Positions 17,976 to 25,903 of a stretch of 43,596 bases of DNA are shown in pieces. Position numbers and translations under genes: made by a program. The notes beneath the pieces were generated by a model that ran no database searches, had not been told where the DNA came from, and worked only from the letters and a program-made list of their open reading frames with translations. Source of the stretch: Pyxidicoccus fallax. Its GTDB lineage: Bacteria > Myxococcota > Myxococcia > Myxococcales > Myxococcaceae. Location: NCBI RefSeq assembly GCF_012933655.1, contig NZ_JABBJJ010000068.1, positions 1-43,596 on the forward strand. The letters are read 5' to 3'. The first letter of the stretch is position 1; each line of letters starts with the position of its first letter.

Positions 17976-19024
17976 CGGTTCTCCAGCGCGCGGGCGAGCG
18001 CCTCGCGCAATCGGGGGTGCTCGGCCTCGGGGCGGACTCCGAGCCGGACGTGGTGCGGGAGCCCGAGGCTCGTTGCGTCGCGCACGCGCACGCCCGCCTC
18101 GGCCATGCGTCGGGTGAAGCCCGGCGCGTCGCCCACGTGCACGAGGAGGAACGTTCCCCCTTCCGCGTCCACCCGTGCGCCGGCCGCCGTGAGCAGCGTG
18201 GACTGCAAGGTGCGCAGCCGCGTCACCTCGGCCTGGATGTCGGGGAGCAACGAGGGCAGCACCTGGAGCGCGGCCTGTCCCGCGGCGAGCGCCAGCGCGG
18301 ACACATTCCAGGGAGGAAGCGAGGCACGGACGGCGCGGGCCACCTCGGGTGAGGCCACGAGGTAGCCGAGCCGCACGCCCGGCAACGCGAGCACCTTCGT
18401 GAGCGAGCGCACCAGGGCCACGTTGGGCCCGGCCGTGAGTCCCTCCTCGCCTGGGAAGAGGGGCAGGTAGGCCTCGTCCACCGCGAAGAGGGTGGCGGGA
18501 TGGGCCCTCGCGACCTCCTCCAGTGACTGGCGTGGCATCAGCGAGAGGCAGGGGTTGGAGGGACGGCCCACGAAGACGAGCGAAGGACGGTGCGTTTCGA
18601 GCGCGGCGAGCAGGTGAGCCGCGTCCCACCGGAAGGGAGGTCCCTCGGCGACGAGCGTCACGAGGCGGCCGCCCGACGCGCGCACCGCCTGCGCGTACTC
18701 GCCGAAGGCTGGGGTGAGCACGAGGGCCTTGCGACCAGTGCCGACAAAGGCGCGCGCGAGCGCCCAGAGCAGCTCCACCGAGCCGTTGCCCGCGACGATG
18801 GCCTCGGCGTTGACACGATGTGCACGGGCCGCCACCTCGCGCAGGGGGAGCGCGCTCGGGTGCGGGTAGCGCGTGACGTCGGCGGAGCGCAGGGCGGTGA
18901 GCACCGCCTTGGGCGGCGGAAGGGGGCAGACGCCGGTGCTGAAGTCCACGAGGCCGCTGTGCGCGTCACCACCGTGTGGTGCCGGAGGCAGGTCGAGCAG
19001 CTCGGGACGCGGGAGTGGACGCAT
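17972..19024 (-). CDS. cobD: Threonine-phosphate decarboxylase-like aminotransferase
   Basis: PLP enzyme of 350 residues in the class I/II aminotransferase fold. By family and context it makes (R)-1-aminopropan-2-ol O-2-phosphate from threonine phosphate for CbiB (Salmonella CobD; CobC in the aerobic nomenclature). Seen: DFSTGVCPLPPP (family DFS.N.NP position), YPHPSALPLREV, the substrate loop AGNGSVELLWAL, VFVGRPSNPC, the Asp in FAVDEAYL, and the PLP Lys in RSLTKVLALPGVRLGYL. The ATG at 19024 lies nine bases after the cbiB frame's stop (cbiB ends at 19033 and overlaps nothing here). The classic NPNNP is changed to RPSNP. Confidence 0.88.
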   Translation of the reverse strand: MRPLPRPELLDLPPAPHGGDAHSGLVDFSTGVCPLPPPKAVLTALRSADVTRYPHPSALPLREVAARAHRVNAEAIVAGNGSVELLWALARAFVGTGRKALVLTPAFGEYAQAVRASGGRLVTLVAEGPPFRWDAAHLLAALETHRPSLVFVGRPSNPCLSLMPRQSLEEVARAHPATLFAVDEAYLPLFPGEEGLTAGPNVALVRSLTKVLALPGVRLGYLVASPEVARAVRASLPPWNVSALALAAGQAALQVLPSLLPDIQAEVTRLRTLQSTLLTAAGARVDAEGGTFLLVHVGDAPGFTRRMAEAGVRVRDATSLGLPHHVRLGVRPEAEHPRLREALARALENR

Positions 19025-19032
19025 GGCGTGAT

Positions 19033-19968
19033 TCAGCCTCCCCGCAGGAGGAAGACGAGAAGAAGCGAGGTGAGCGCGCCCAGGAGGCTGGCGGCCACCA
19101 TGAGACGGACGGTGCGCGCGATGTCGCCCGAGCCCGGCAGCCGTCCCTCGGCGCCGAGGCGGTAGTGGCCCACCTTCTCCAACTGCACGCCGAGCGCACC
19201 GGCCACCGCCGCCATGGGCCTGCCCGCGTTGGGGCTCTCGGTGCGTGCGCCATCGCGCCACCAGCAGCGCAGTGCGCCCAGGACGGAGGCTCGTCCCAGG
19301 GGGGCCACGAGCACCAGCAGCGCGGCGGTGAGCCTCGCGGGCACGAGGTTGAGGAGGTCATCGAGCCGGGCACCGGCCTTGCCCAGCCACTCGTACTCGC
19401 CTCGGTAGCCAACGAGGGCGTCGAGCGTGTTGGCCGCGCGGTAGGCAAGCGCCGCGGGCACGCCGCCGAGCGCGAAGAAGAGAATCGGCGCGACGGCGGA
19501 GTCCGAGGTGTTCTCCGCCACCGACTCCACCGCGGCGGCCGACAGCAGCGGAGGCGTCAGCGCCGAGGTGTCACGCGAGACGAGGCTGCGCAGGCCCTGC
19601 CTCGCACCGGCGAGGTCCCCCGCCTCCAACGCGCGCTCCACGGAGAGCCCCGCCTCGGCGAGCGCCCGTACCGCGAAGGCGCTCTTGAACAGGTACACCT
19701 CGACGACGAATCGCAGCGCGGGCACCGGCGTGAGCACGTGAAGAAGCAGCCACGCACCACCACCGAAGACGAGCGGCCCCAGGAGGGCCATGAGCGTCCC
19801 CCACAGGAACGCGGGCAGCGGAGCGCGCGGGGCACGGCGCCGCAGGGCACGTTGCAGACGACCCATCCACACCACCGGGTGGACCCGGGTGGGCGGCTCG
19901 CCGAGGAGCGCATCCCACAGGAGTGCCAGCGCGAGCACCACACCCGCGTGCAAGGCGCCTTCCGTCAT
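19033..19968 (-). CDS. cbiB: Adenosylcobinamide-phosphate synthase CbiB
   Basis: Membrane enzyme of 311 residues (CbiB; CobD in aerobic nomenclature) that joins aminopropanol phosphate to adenosylcobyric acid. Family marks: LLWDALLGEPPTRVHPVVWMGRL near the N terminus, the ESVAENTSDSAVAPILF segment, RAANTLDALVGYRGEYEWLGKAGARLDDLLNLVPARLTA and the C-terminal hydrophobic segment. These long conserved blocks leave little doubt. The ATG at 19968 overlaps the stop of a mini-ORF whose first residues copy the cbiB head. Confidence 0.95.
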   Translation of the reverse strand: MTEGALHAGVVLALALLWDALLGEPPTRVHPVVWMGRLQRALRRRAPRAPLPAFLWGTLMALLGPLVFGGGAWLLLHVLTPVPALRFVVEVYLFKSAFAVRALAEAGLSVERALEAGDLAGARQGLRSLVSRDTSALTPPLLSAAAVESVAENTSDSAVAPILFFALGGVPAALAYRAANTLDALVGYRGEYEWLGKAGARLDDLLNLVPARLTAALLVLVAPLGRASVLGALRCWWRDGARTESPNAGRPMAAVAGALGVQLEKVGHYRLGAEGRLPGSGDIARTVRLMVAASLLGALTSLLLVFLLRGG

Positions 19969-20063
19969 GGCACCGACTCCAGCACTCCACACGGCGGAGC
20001 CAGCACACGGCCAATGAACCGGGCACCACCTGCCATGGCGCCATGCAGGGCTCCGCCTGTCAT
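19965..20063 (-). other. Junction mini-ORF between cobU and cbiB (32 aa)
   Basis: A 32-residue frame overlaps the cobU stop and the cbiB ATG by ATGA at both ends. Its head MTGGALHGAMAG copies MTEGALHAGVVL of CbiB (MT.GALH shared), and its tail GVLESVP copies LVLEATP of CobU. A GGAG precedes the cbiB ATG. Interpreted as a junction duplication; expression unknown. Confidence 0.6.
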
Positions 20064-20605
20064 GGCGTTGCCTCCAGCACGAGCGGTGAGGGCTTGAGCC
20101 GCAGGAGCAGGCCGAGCGCGCCGAAGTACACCTCGTCGGCGCACGCGGCGAGCCGCTGATGCGCGCCACCCGACACGTCGCGGAACACACGGCCGAGCGG
20201 CGTGTCCGGCACCACGCCCATGCCCACCTCATTCGTGACGAGCACCGTGGCCCCCGCGCGGGCGCGCAGCACGGAGGTGAGCCGCTCCACCTCGGAGAGA
20301 ATCGCGTCGGGCGAGTCTCCGCGCAGCAGCAGGTTGGAGAGCCACAGGGTGACGCAGTCCACTACCGCCACGTCGGAGGTGTCCGCTTCGAGCCGCTCGC
20401 ACAGCGCGATGGGTTCTTCCACCGTGACGAAGCGCCCCGCGCGCTCGGCCTGATGTCGGCGTGCACGCTCGCGCATCTCGTCGTCAAAGGCCTGCGCGGT
20501 GGCGAAGTAGGTCCGGCGCTCGCCCAGCTTCTCCGCGAGCCGCACCGCGAAGGCGCTCTTCCCCGAGCGCACACCCCCACCGACGAGGATGATTCGTGCG
20601 CTCAT
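20060..20605 (-). CDS. cobU: Adenosylcobinamide kinase/guanylyltransferase
   Basis: Bifunctional enzyme of 181 residues (CobU/CobP) that phosphorylates adenosylcobinamide and then transfers GMP, giving AdoCbi-GDP. Seen: the P-loop GGGVRSGKS (9-17), YFATAQAFDDEMRERARRHQ (family ATA...D.EM..RI..H), VDCVTLWLSNLL and TNEVGMGVVP, followed by FRDVSGGAHQRLA. The length is normal. The expected partner CobS is not in this window. Both flanks carry mini-ORFs. Confidence 0.95.
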   Translation of the reverse strand: MSARIILVGGGVRSGKSAFAVRLAEKLGERRTYFATAQAFDDEMRERARRHQAERAGRFVTVEEPIALCERLEADTSDVAVVDCVTLWLSNLLLRGDSPDAILSEVERLTSVLRARAGATVLVTNEVGMGVVPDTPLGRVFRDVSGGAHQRLAACADEVYFGALGLLLRLKPSPLVLEATP

Positions 20606-20775
20606 CGCAGCTCCCGTGCGGCCAACCGCGATGTGAATTCACGCCTGCCCGCGCACGCGCCGATGCCAGCACGGATGACCCGCCCGTTCCCAACGGTCGT
20701 TACCCGGCCCGCTCGCACGAGCACCGTCTCCAGCACGAGCGAACACGCCCATTCCGGGGAATGACGCGCGCTCAT
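20602..20775 (-). other. Junction mini-ORF between cbiZ and cobU (57 aa)
   Basis: A 57-residue frame overlaps the cbiZ stop and the cobU ATG by ATGA at both ends. The first four residues, MSAR, equal the CobU head; the tail RLAARELR resembles the CbiZ tail WLAERGLR. At DNA level GCGCTCATCGCAG occurs at both ends, 170 bases apart. The middle shows no clear similarity. A GGGAG precedes the cobU ATG. Confidence 0.55.
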
Positions 20776-21467
20776 CGCAGCCCCCGCTCGGCGAGCCACG
20801 CGTGAGCGCCTCGGGCCACCGCTTCATGCACCGCCGCGCCCAGCGCCGCACCCAGCGCGGTGTGCTTGCCCACCCATGTCTCGGGCGTAGCGCCTGCCTC
20901 AGGAGCCGCCACGACGATGCAGTCAGTCCCCGTGCCCGTCGCGGGTCTCAGCGAGCGACGCGAGGGGAACCGCGCTTCCAGCATCGCCGCGGTACGCGCC
21001 TCCGTCGCGAGCGACACGGCCTCCACGAGCGCGCCCTCCCCTACCGGATGTGACAGCACACACAGCAGGTTGATGGTGCCCACGCTCCTGCGGAGCGGCC
21101 CGGGTGAATCACCGATGGCGAGCGCATTGCCCAGCCCCACCGTGGCCACGCACCGCGCCGAGTACTCACCGTGCGCGCGCGTGATGTCCTCATAGCGAGA
21201 CACGTCACGCGACGTGAGCAACCCCACCGCGCCGGAAAGCTCCTTCGCCGTGAGACTCCGCGACAGCAGCAGCGCCGGGTCCACATCGGGCCCCAGCTCC
21301 GCTTCCGTCACCTGCCGCCACACGACCTCACTCGCCCGGGTGCGTCCGCCCTTGTGCACCGCCCAGGAAAGGACGGCATGGGGCGCACCCAGCCGAACCA
21401 CGAGGAGCCCGCCTTCGACGCGCGGTGCGCTCCCATCGCACGGAGGAGTGAGTGCAACCGCGCTCAT
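20772..21467 (-). CDS. cbiZ: Adenosylcobinamide amidohydrolase CbiZ
   Basis: Corrinoid salvage enzyme of 231 residues; CbiZ cuts the aminopropanol from adenosyl(pseudo)cobinamide to give adenosylcobyric acid, which can re-enter the pathway. Recognised by AVGLLTSRDVSRY, GLGNALAIGDSPG (family position of GL.NA...G), NLLCVLSHPVGEGALVEAV, ATGTGTDCIVVAAP, and the C-terminal GKHTALGAALGAAVHEAV. The ATG at 21467 overlaps the cbiA stop by ATGA. Its presence in a full biosynthetic operon suggests remodelling of imported or damaged corrinoids. The family call is by motif memory and is fairly sure. Confidence 0.87.
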   Translation of the reverse strand: MSAVALTPPCDGSAPRVEGGLLVVRLGAPHAVLSWAVHKGGRTRASEVVWRQVTEAELGPDVDPALLLSRSLTAKELSGAVGLLTSRDVSRYEDITRAHGEYSARCVATVGLGNALAIGDSPGPLRRSVGTINLLCVLSHPVGEGALVEAVSLATEARTAAMLEARFPSRRSLRPATGTGTDCIVVAAPEAGATPETWVGKHTALGAALGAAVHEAVARGAHAWLAERGLR

Positions 21468-22855
21468 CTCGCCCCCTCGCGAAACGCCCGCGCGCTCCGC
21501 ACGAATCCCTCGGCCACGAGCGGATTGGACGCCCAGTGCGCGTGCACGTAGGACGCGAGCACGTTGTCCGGCCCGTAGCCCTCCTGGTGCGTGGAGTCGC
21601 CGCGCCGCCGCCGCACCCGGAGCGCCCCACCATCCCCGGGAGCCCCCTCCAGCGTGGAGTACCGGAACTGGTGGCCACGGAAGCGCAGGCCCGCGCCACC
21701 GAGCACCGTGCGACGCGTCGTCTCCACCTCCACGTACCCGAGCGCCTGGAGCTTGGGCGCCATCACCGCCACGCCCGACACCAGGCCCACCATCGTGTGC
21801 TCCCGGCCGTCCAACGTACGCAGCCCCTGGGCGAGGTACATCATCCCGCCGCACTCGGCATACACGGGCCCGCCCGCATGGGCGAAGGCGCGCACGGCCT
21901 CGAGCATCGCCGAGTTCCCCGCGAGCGCCGCGGCATGCACCTCCGGGTATCCGCCGCCCAGGTAGAGCGCGTGCACGTCCCGGGGAAGCGAGCCATCGCG
22001 CACGGGGCTGAAGGGCACCAGCTCGGCGCCCAGGGCCTCCAGTCGTCGCAGGTTGTCCTCGTAATAGAAGTGGAACGCCTCGTCCTGGGCCACGGCGATT
22101 CGGCACACCGGCACCGGGGATGCGACAGGCGCCGACTCCTCGGCCCCTTCGAGCGGCCCCGCGCTCGCGGCAAGCCGGAGCACGCCATTCAGGTCACACC
22201 ACTCGGACACCAGTGAGCCCCACGCCTCCAGGCGCTCGGGAGACAGTCCCCCCTCCTGCGCCGTGACGAGCCCCAGGTGCCGCTCCGGAAACGCCAGCTC
22301 CGGCCGCTCCGGCAGGCCGCCCACCACCGGCGTGCCCGTGCCCACGCAGGCACGCTGCAACAACTCCAGGTGTCCCTTGCTGCCCACGCGGTTGGCCCAC
22401 AACCCGGCCACCTTCACCTCCGGGTGGAAGCTCGCGAGCCCATGTCCCACCGCCGCGATGGTGCGCGCCATGCCGCTCGCGTCCACGACGGCGAGCACGG
22501 GCGCTCCGAGCCACCGCGCCACCTGCGCCGCCGATCCGTCATCCGTGTCCGGCGAGGCGCCATCGAAGAGGCCCATCACCCCCTCGATAAGGGCCACGTC
22601 CGCCCCCCGGCTCGCGCGGGCGAACGTCCCCACCACCGCCTCGCGCCCCATCATCCAGCCGTCGAGGTTGTGGCAGGGCGCGCCGCTGGCGCTCGCATGG
22701 AAGGTGGGGTCCAGGTAGTCCGGGCCACACTTGAACGTGGCCACCTGGAGCCCACGGGCGCGCAGGGCCCTCGTGAGGGCCACCACCGTGGTCGTCTTGC
22801 CCACGCCGCTGGCGACACCGGCGATGACGAGGCGGGGAATGCCGGAGGGGCTCAT
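21464..22855 (-). CDS. cbiA: Cobyrinic acid a,c-diamide synthase
   Basis: ATP/glutamine-dependent amidase of 463 residues (CbiA/CobB) acting on the a and c carboxylates of cobyrinate. The N-terminal P-loop domain reads IAGVASGVGKTT, followed by the family's CGPDYLDPTFH and DGWMMG. The middle has RIAVAQDEAFHFYYEDNLRRLEALG, and the glutamine amidotransferase domain has LYLGGGYPEVHAAAL and the nucleophile Cys in YAECGGMMYLAQGL. Length is normal. It starts three bases after the cobO stop (TAG) and overlaps cbiZ by ATGA. Confidence 0.96.
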   Translation of the reverse strand: MSPSGIPRLVIAGVASGVGKTTTVVALTRALRARGLQVATFKCGPDYLDPTFHASASGAPCHNLDGWMMGREAVVGTFARASRGADVALIEGVMGLFDGASPDTDDGSAAQVARWLGAPVLAVVDASGMARTIAAVGHGLASFHPEVKVAGLWANRVGSKGHLELLQRACVGTGTPVVGGLPERPELAFPERHLGLVTAQEGGLSPERLEAWGSLVSEWCDLNGVLRLAASAGPLEGAEESAPVASPVPVCRIAVAQDEAFHFYYEDNLRRLEALGAELVPFSPVRDGSLPRDVHALYLGGGYPEVHAAALAGNSAMLEAVRAFAHAGGPVYAECGGMMYLAQGLRTLDGREHTMVGLVSGVAVMAPKLQALGYVEVETTRRTVLGGAGLRFRGHQFRYSTLEGAPGDGGALRVRRRRGDSTHQEGYGPDNVLASYVHAHWASNPLVAEGFVRSARAFREGAR

Positions 22856-22858
22856 CGT

Positions 22859-23389
22859 CTAGAAATCCAGTCCGGGCTGCGCGGGCAGACCCTTCGAGAA
22901 GGGATGGCGCACCGCGCGCATCTCCGTGACGAGGTCGGCGCGGTCGAGCAGCGGCTCGGGCGCGTTGCGGCCGGTGACGACGACGTGCACGTGGGCCGGG
23001 CGCTGCTCGAACGTGGCGAGCACCGCGTCCACGGAGAGCCAGCCATAGTTGAGGCAGTACGTCAGCTCATCGAGCACCACGAGCCCGTGCTCCCCCGAGC
23101 CGATGAGCCGCGCGGCTTCCTCCCACGCCGCCTCGGCGGCGCGCTTGTCGCGGCTCAGGTCATCACTCTCCCAGGTGAAGCCGCGGCCCATGGTGAGGAA
23201 GACGAGCCCGGGAATCGTCTCCGCGTACAGCCGCTCGCCCGTCTTCCACTTGCCCTTGATGAACTGCACCACGGCCGGCTTGAGCCCGCGCCCGAGCGCC
23301 CGGAACACCGCGCCCAGCGCCGCCGTCGTCTTGCCCTTGCCGTCGCCCGTGTAGACGACGAGCAGTCCCCGCGCCTTCGCGTCCGTCAT
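22859..23389 (-). CDS. cobO: Cob(I)yrinic acid a,c-diamide adenosyltransferase
   Basis: CobO/BtuR-type adenosyltransferase of 176 residues, attaching the adenosyl group to cob(I)yrinate diamide or related corrinoids. Seen: the P-loop VYTGDGKGKTTAALG, VVQFIKGKWKTGER, DLVVLDELTY-like segment LVVLDELTYCLNYGW, VVVTGRNAPEPLLDRADLVTEM and the family end HPFSKGLPAQPGLDF. The ATG at 23389 overlaps the stop of the upstream gene by ATGA, so translation is probably coupled. Confidence 0.96.
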   Translation of the reverse strand: MTDAKARGLLVVYTGDGKGKTTAALGAVFRALGRGLKPAVVQFIKGKWKTGERLYAETIPGLVFLTMGRGFTWESDDLSRDKRAAEAAWEEAARLIGSGEHGLVVLDELTYCLNYGWLSVDAVLATFEQRPAHVHVVVTGRNAPEPLLDRADLVTEMRAVRHPFSKGLPAQPGLDF

Positions 23390-24732
23390 GCCGCCACCTC
23401 CGTCGAGAGTCCACGCGCCCGGTCCTCGAACCACCGCAGCCGCTCGCGCAGCCGCACCACCTCGCCCACCACCACGAGCGCCGGAGGGCCGATGAGGTTG
23501 CGCGCCTCCACCTCCGCCGCGAGGCTCGCCAGCGTGCCCACCACCACGGTCTGCTCGGGCGTGGTCGCCGCCGCCACATAGGCCGCGGGCGTGTCCTCCG
23601 CCTTGCCACACGCGACGAGCCGGGCGAGGTTCGCCGCCAGCTTCCGCGTCGCCATGTACAGCACCAGGGTGCCGGCGGCGGCGCCGAGCCGCGCCCAGTC
23701 CGTGTGACTCGACGGGCCCTCAATGTCGTGCCCGGTGACGAACGTCACGTCCGAGGCGTACTCGCGGTGGGTGAGCGGAATGCCCGCGTACGCCGCGGCG
23801 CCCAGCGCGGCGGAGACTCCGGGCACCACCTCGAAGGGAATGCCCGCCTCCAGCAGCTCCTCGGCCTCCTCGCCGCCCCGGCCGAAGATGAACGGGTCCC
23901 CCTGCTTGAGGCGCGCCACGTGCCGGCCCGCGCGGGCGTGCTCCAGCACCGCGGGGTGGATGCGGTAGCCCGCCTGCTTCGCCCCCTGGTTGCGATGGCC
24001 CACCGAGACGCGCTCCACGCCCGACGGAAGCGAGGCCAGCACCGCCGGCGCGACGAGGGCGTCGTACGCAATCACGTCCGCGCTGGCGAGCACCTCGCGC
24101 GCGCGCAGCGTGAGCAGCCCCGGGTCACCGGGCCCCGCGCCCACCAGCGACACGAGCGGCCCACGGCGGCGCGTCCTGGGAGCGAGCGCCTCCAGACAGA
24201 ATGCGACCCGCTCATCGACGGTGCGGAGCCGCGCGGGCACCTCGATGAGCCGGGAAGCAGGCACGTGCCGGCGCAGCAGCGCTTCGAGCACCAGCTGATA
24301 GCGCAGCTCCTGTGCCGGGCTCGCGCTGCGTATCCCGTCCTGCTCGTATGGCAGCACCCCATGGGGCAGCAGGAAGATGGCGTCGTACGTGCCGCCACAC
24401 GCGGTGGCCGCCGCGAGCAGCTCGGGGGCCTCGGATGCACACCCGTGGTGCAGCGCATAGGCGGCGAAGTCGAGCACGCAGTTGTCCGCGACGAAGCCTC
24501 CCGATTGGGCGTCCTCCGTCACGAGGCGCTCGCGCCACATGCCCTCCAAGGCGCGCGCGGCCTCCGCGGGCGACCGCTGCTCCAGCCGCGTGCCCGTGCT
24601 CATCAGGTAGGCGCGCATCTCCTCGGGGACGAGCGGCAGCGAGAGCGCCCCGGACAGCGCCCGGGCGAGCGCCGTCTTGCCGGTGGACGCCGAGCCCGTC
24701 ACCGCGAGCCGTGGGGCCGAGTCACGACGCAC
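23386..24732 (-). CDS. cobA: AAA_28-like NTPase fused to uroporphyrinogen-III C-methyltransferase
   Basis: A 448-residue fusion. The C-terminal part (about 191-448) is a standard SUMT, which methylates uroporphyrinogen III at C2 and C7 to make precorrin-2. It shows SLVGAGPGDPGLLTLRA, DVIAYDALVAP, RLKQGDPFIFGRGGEE, EVVPGVSAALGAAAYAG, LYMATRKLAANL and the GPPALVVVGEVV end. The N-terminal part (about 1-185) is a P-loop domain (TGSASTGKTAL at 12-22) with NCVLDFAAYALHHG and FLLPHGVLPYEQDGIRS, as in the NadR-kinase/AAA_28 group; its substrate is unknown. The start is a GTG at 24732, overlapping cobM by 11 bases. No frameshift is seen, and both halves look intact. Confidence 0.88.
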   Translation of the reverse strand: MRRDSAPRLAVTGSASTGKTALARALSGALSLPLVPEEMRAYLMSTGTRLEQRSPAEAARALEGMWRERLVTEDAQSGGFVADNCVLDFAAYALHHGCASEAPELLAAATACGGTYDAIFLLPHGVLPYEQDGIRSASPAQELRYQLVLEALLRRHVPASRLIEVPARLRTVDERVAFCLEALAPRTRRRGPLVSLVGAGPGDPGLLTLRAREVLASADVIAYDALVAPAVLASLPSGVERVSVGHRNQGAKQAGYRIHPAVLEHARAGRHVARLKQGDPFIFGRGGEEAEELLEAGIPFEVVPGVSAALGAAAYAGIPLTHREYASDVTFVTGHDIEGPSSHTDWARLGAAAGTLVLYMATRKLAANLARLVACGKAEDTPAAYVAAATTPEQTVVVGTLASLAAEVEARNLIGPPALVVVGEVVRLRERLRWFEDRARGLSTEVAA

Positions 24733-25489
24733 GGTCGGTCCCCCTGCGGAAGCGGTGGGTGAAGCCCGCGTCGTACAGCTTCGAGTTGGCGAAGTCCTTC
24801 GCCTCCAGCACTTCGCCCACCAGAATCATCGCGGTGGCGGTGATGCGCGCCTCGCGCACCTTGTCACCAATGTCCGCGAGCGTGCCGCGCACCACGCGCT
24901 GGTCCGGCCAGCTCGCGCGCTGCACCACGACCACCGGACATGCCTCGCCGTACGCGGGCGTCAGCTGCGCCACCACGTCGCGAATGAGGTTCACCGACAG
25001 GAACAGGCACATCGTCGCGCGGTGGCGGGCCAGGTCCTCCAGCTTCTCCAGCGGCGGCATGGGCGTGCGCCCCTCGGCGCGGGTGAGGATGACCGTCTGG
25101 GACAGCTCCGGCAGCGTGAGTTCCTTGCCGAGCGCGGCGGCGGCGGCGGTGAAGCTGGAGACCCCGGGGACGATTTCGTACTCGATGCCGAGCGCCTCCA
25201 ACTGGCGCATCTGCTCCGCGGTGGAGCCGAAGATGCTCGGGTCTCCGGTGTGCACGCGGGCCACGTCCTCGTCGCGGGCGTGCGCTTCCTTGAAGACGTC
25301 GACAATCTGCTCCAGCGTCATCCCCGACGAGTCGAGCACCCGCGCGCCAGGCGCGGCGCGAGCGATGACGGCCTCCGGCACGAGCGAGCCCGTGTAGAGG
25401 ACGACGGGGCAACGCTCGACGAGGCGCGCGCCCTTCACGGTGATGAGGTCGGGGTCTCCGGGCCCCGCGCCGATGATGTAGACCTTCAT
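24722..25489 (-). CDS. cobM: Precorrin-4 / cobalt-precorrin-4 C11-methyltransferase
   Basis: SAM-dependent methyltransferase of 255 residues (CobM/CbiF). Marks: VYIIGAGPGDPDLITVKGARL at the start, VVLYTGSLVP, VARVHTGDPSIFGSTAEQM, IVPGVSSFTAAAAALG and the tail VGEVLEAKDFANSKLYDAGFTHRFRR, which is characteristic of the C11 enzyme. The ATG at 25489 follows the upstream unknown gene by 16 bases. Given the cobalt-early setting the substrate is probably cobalt-precorrin-4, so CbiF would be the functional name. Confidence 0.95.
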   Translation of the reverse strand: MKVYIIGAGPGDPDLITVKGARLVERCPVVLYTGSLVPEAVIARAAPGARVLDSSGMTLEQIVDVFKEAHARDEDVARVHTGDPSIFGSTAEQMRQLEALGIEYEIVPGVSSFTAAAAALGKELTLPELSQTVILTRAEGRTPMPPLEKLEDLARHRATMCLFLSVNLIRDVVAQLTPAYGEACPVVVVQRASWPDQRVVRGTLADIGDKVREARITATAMILVGEVLEAKDFANSKLYDAGFTHRFRRGTDRAS

Positions 25490-25505
25490 GGAGGAGCCTT
25501 TCCCT

Positions 25506-25901
25506 TCAGGAGCACTTGAGGACGCCGTCGCGCACCACGTTCCACACGGCGGCCGGCATCTGCCCGAGCCAGCGCGCATCGGTCCGCGGCTCGGCCTCGC
25601 CCTGGGTGACGAGCCGCCACAGACGCTCGGAGACGCTCGCGTTGCGATGGATGACGAGCCGCTCGTGGAGGAGCGCGGCGAGGGGCTCGCCCTCCACCTC
25701 CAGCACGAGCAGTGGGGTGGGCACCTCCACCGCGCGCACCGGCTGGAGGCGCACGAAGGGCGTGCCCACCGCGGGCGTCTGCACGGGCGGCTCGAAGCCG
25801 GCGGAGGCCCAGTCACACGGCTCCTTGAGGTCTCCCACGAGGAAGAACTCGCCCTGCGTCTCGGCCAGGAGCGCCCCGGCCAGTCGACCCACGCGTGCCA
25901 T
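25506..25901 (-). CDS. Unknown protein encoded inside the cobalamin operon
   Basis: Protein of 131 residues that I do not recognise. It has no signal peptide, no membrane segment and no metal-binding Cys/His cluster; the two cysteines are in EPCDWASAG and at the penultimate position. The middle is beta-like (TPLLVLEVEGEPLAALLHE) and the C-terminal third is helical (SVSERLWRLVTQG, AAVWNVVRDGVL). It starts two bases after the cobJ stop and ends 16 bases before cobM, with normal codon use, so it is a real gene translated with them. A pathway role such as chaperone or missing-step enzyme is possible but unproven. Confidence 0.8.
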   Translation of the reverse strand: MARVGRLAGALLAETQGEFFLVGDLKEPCDWASAGFEPPVQTPAVGTPFVRLQPVRAVEVPTPLLVLEVEGEPLAALLHERLVIHRNASVSERLWRLVTQGEAEPRTDARWLGQMPAAVWNVVRDGVLKCS

Positions 25902-25903
25902 GC

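Noticed and set aside
17895-18629. Long open frame on the minus strand overlapping the decarboxylase gene
   Set aside because: Only its last 27 codons lie outside the decarboxylase gene; the rest is an out-of-frame shadow. The short part is reported as a junction mini-ORF.
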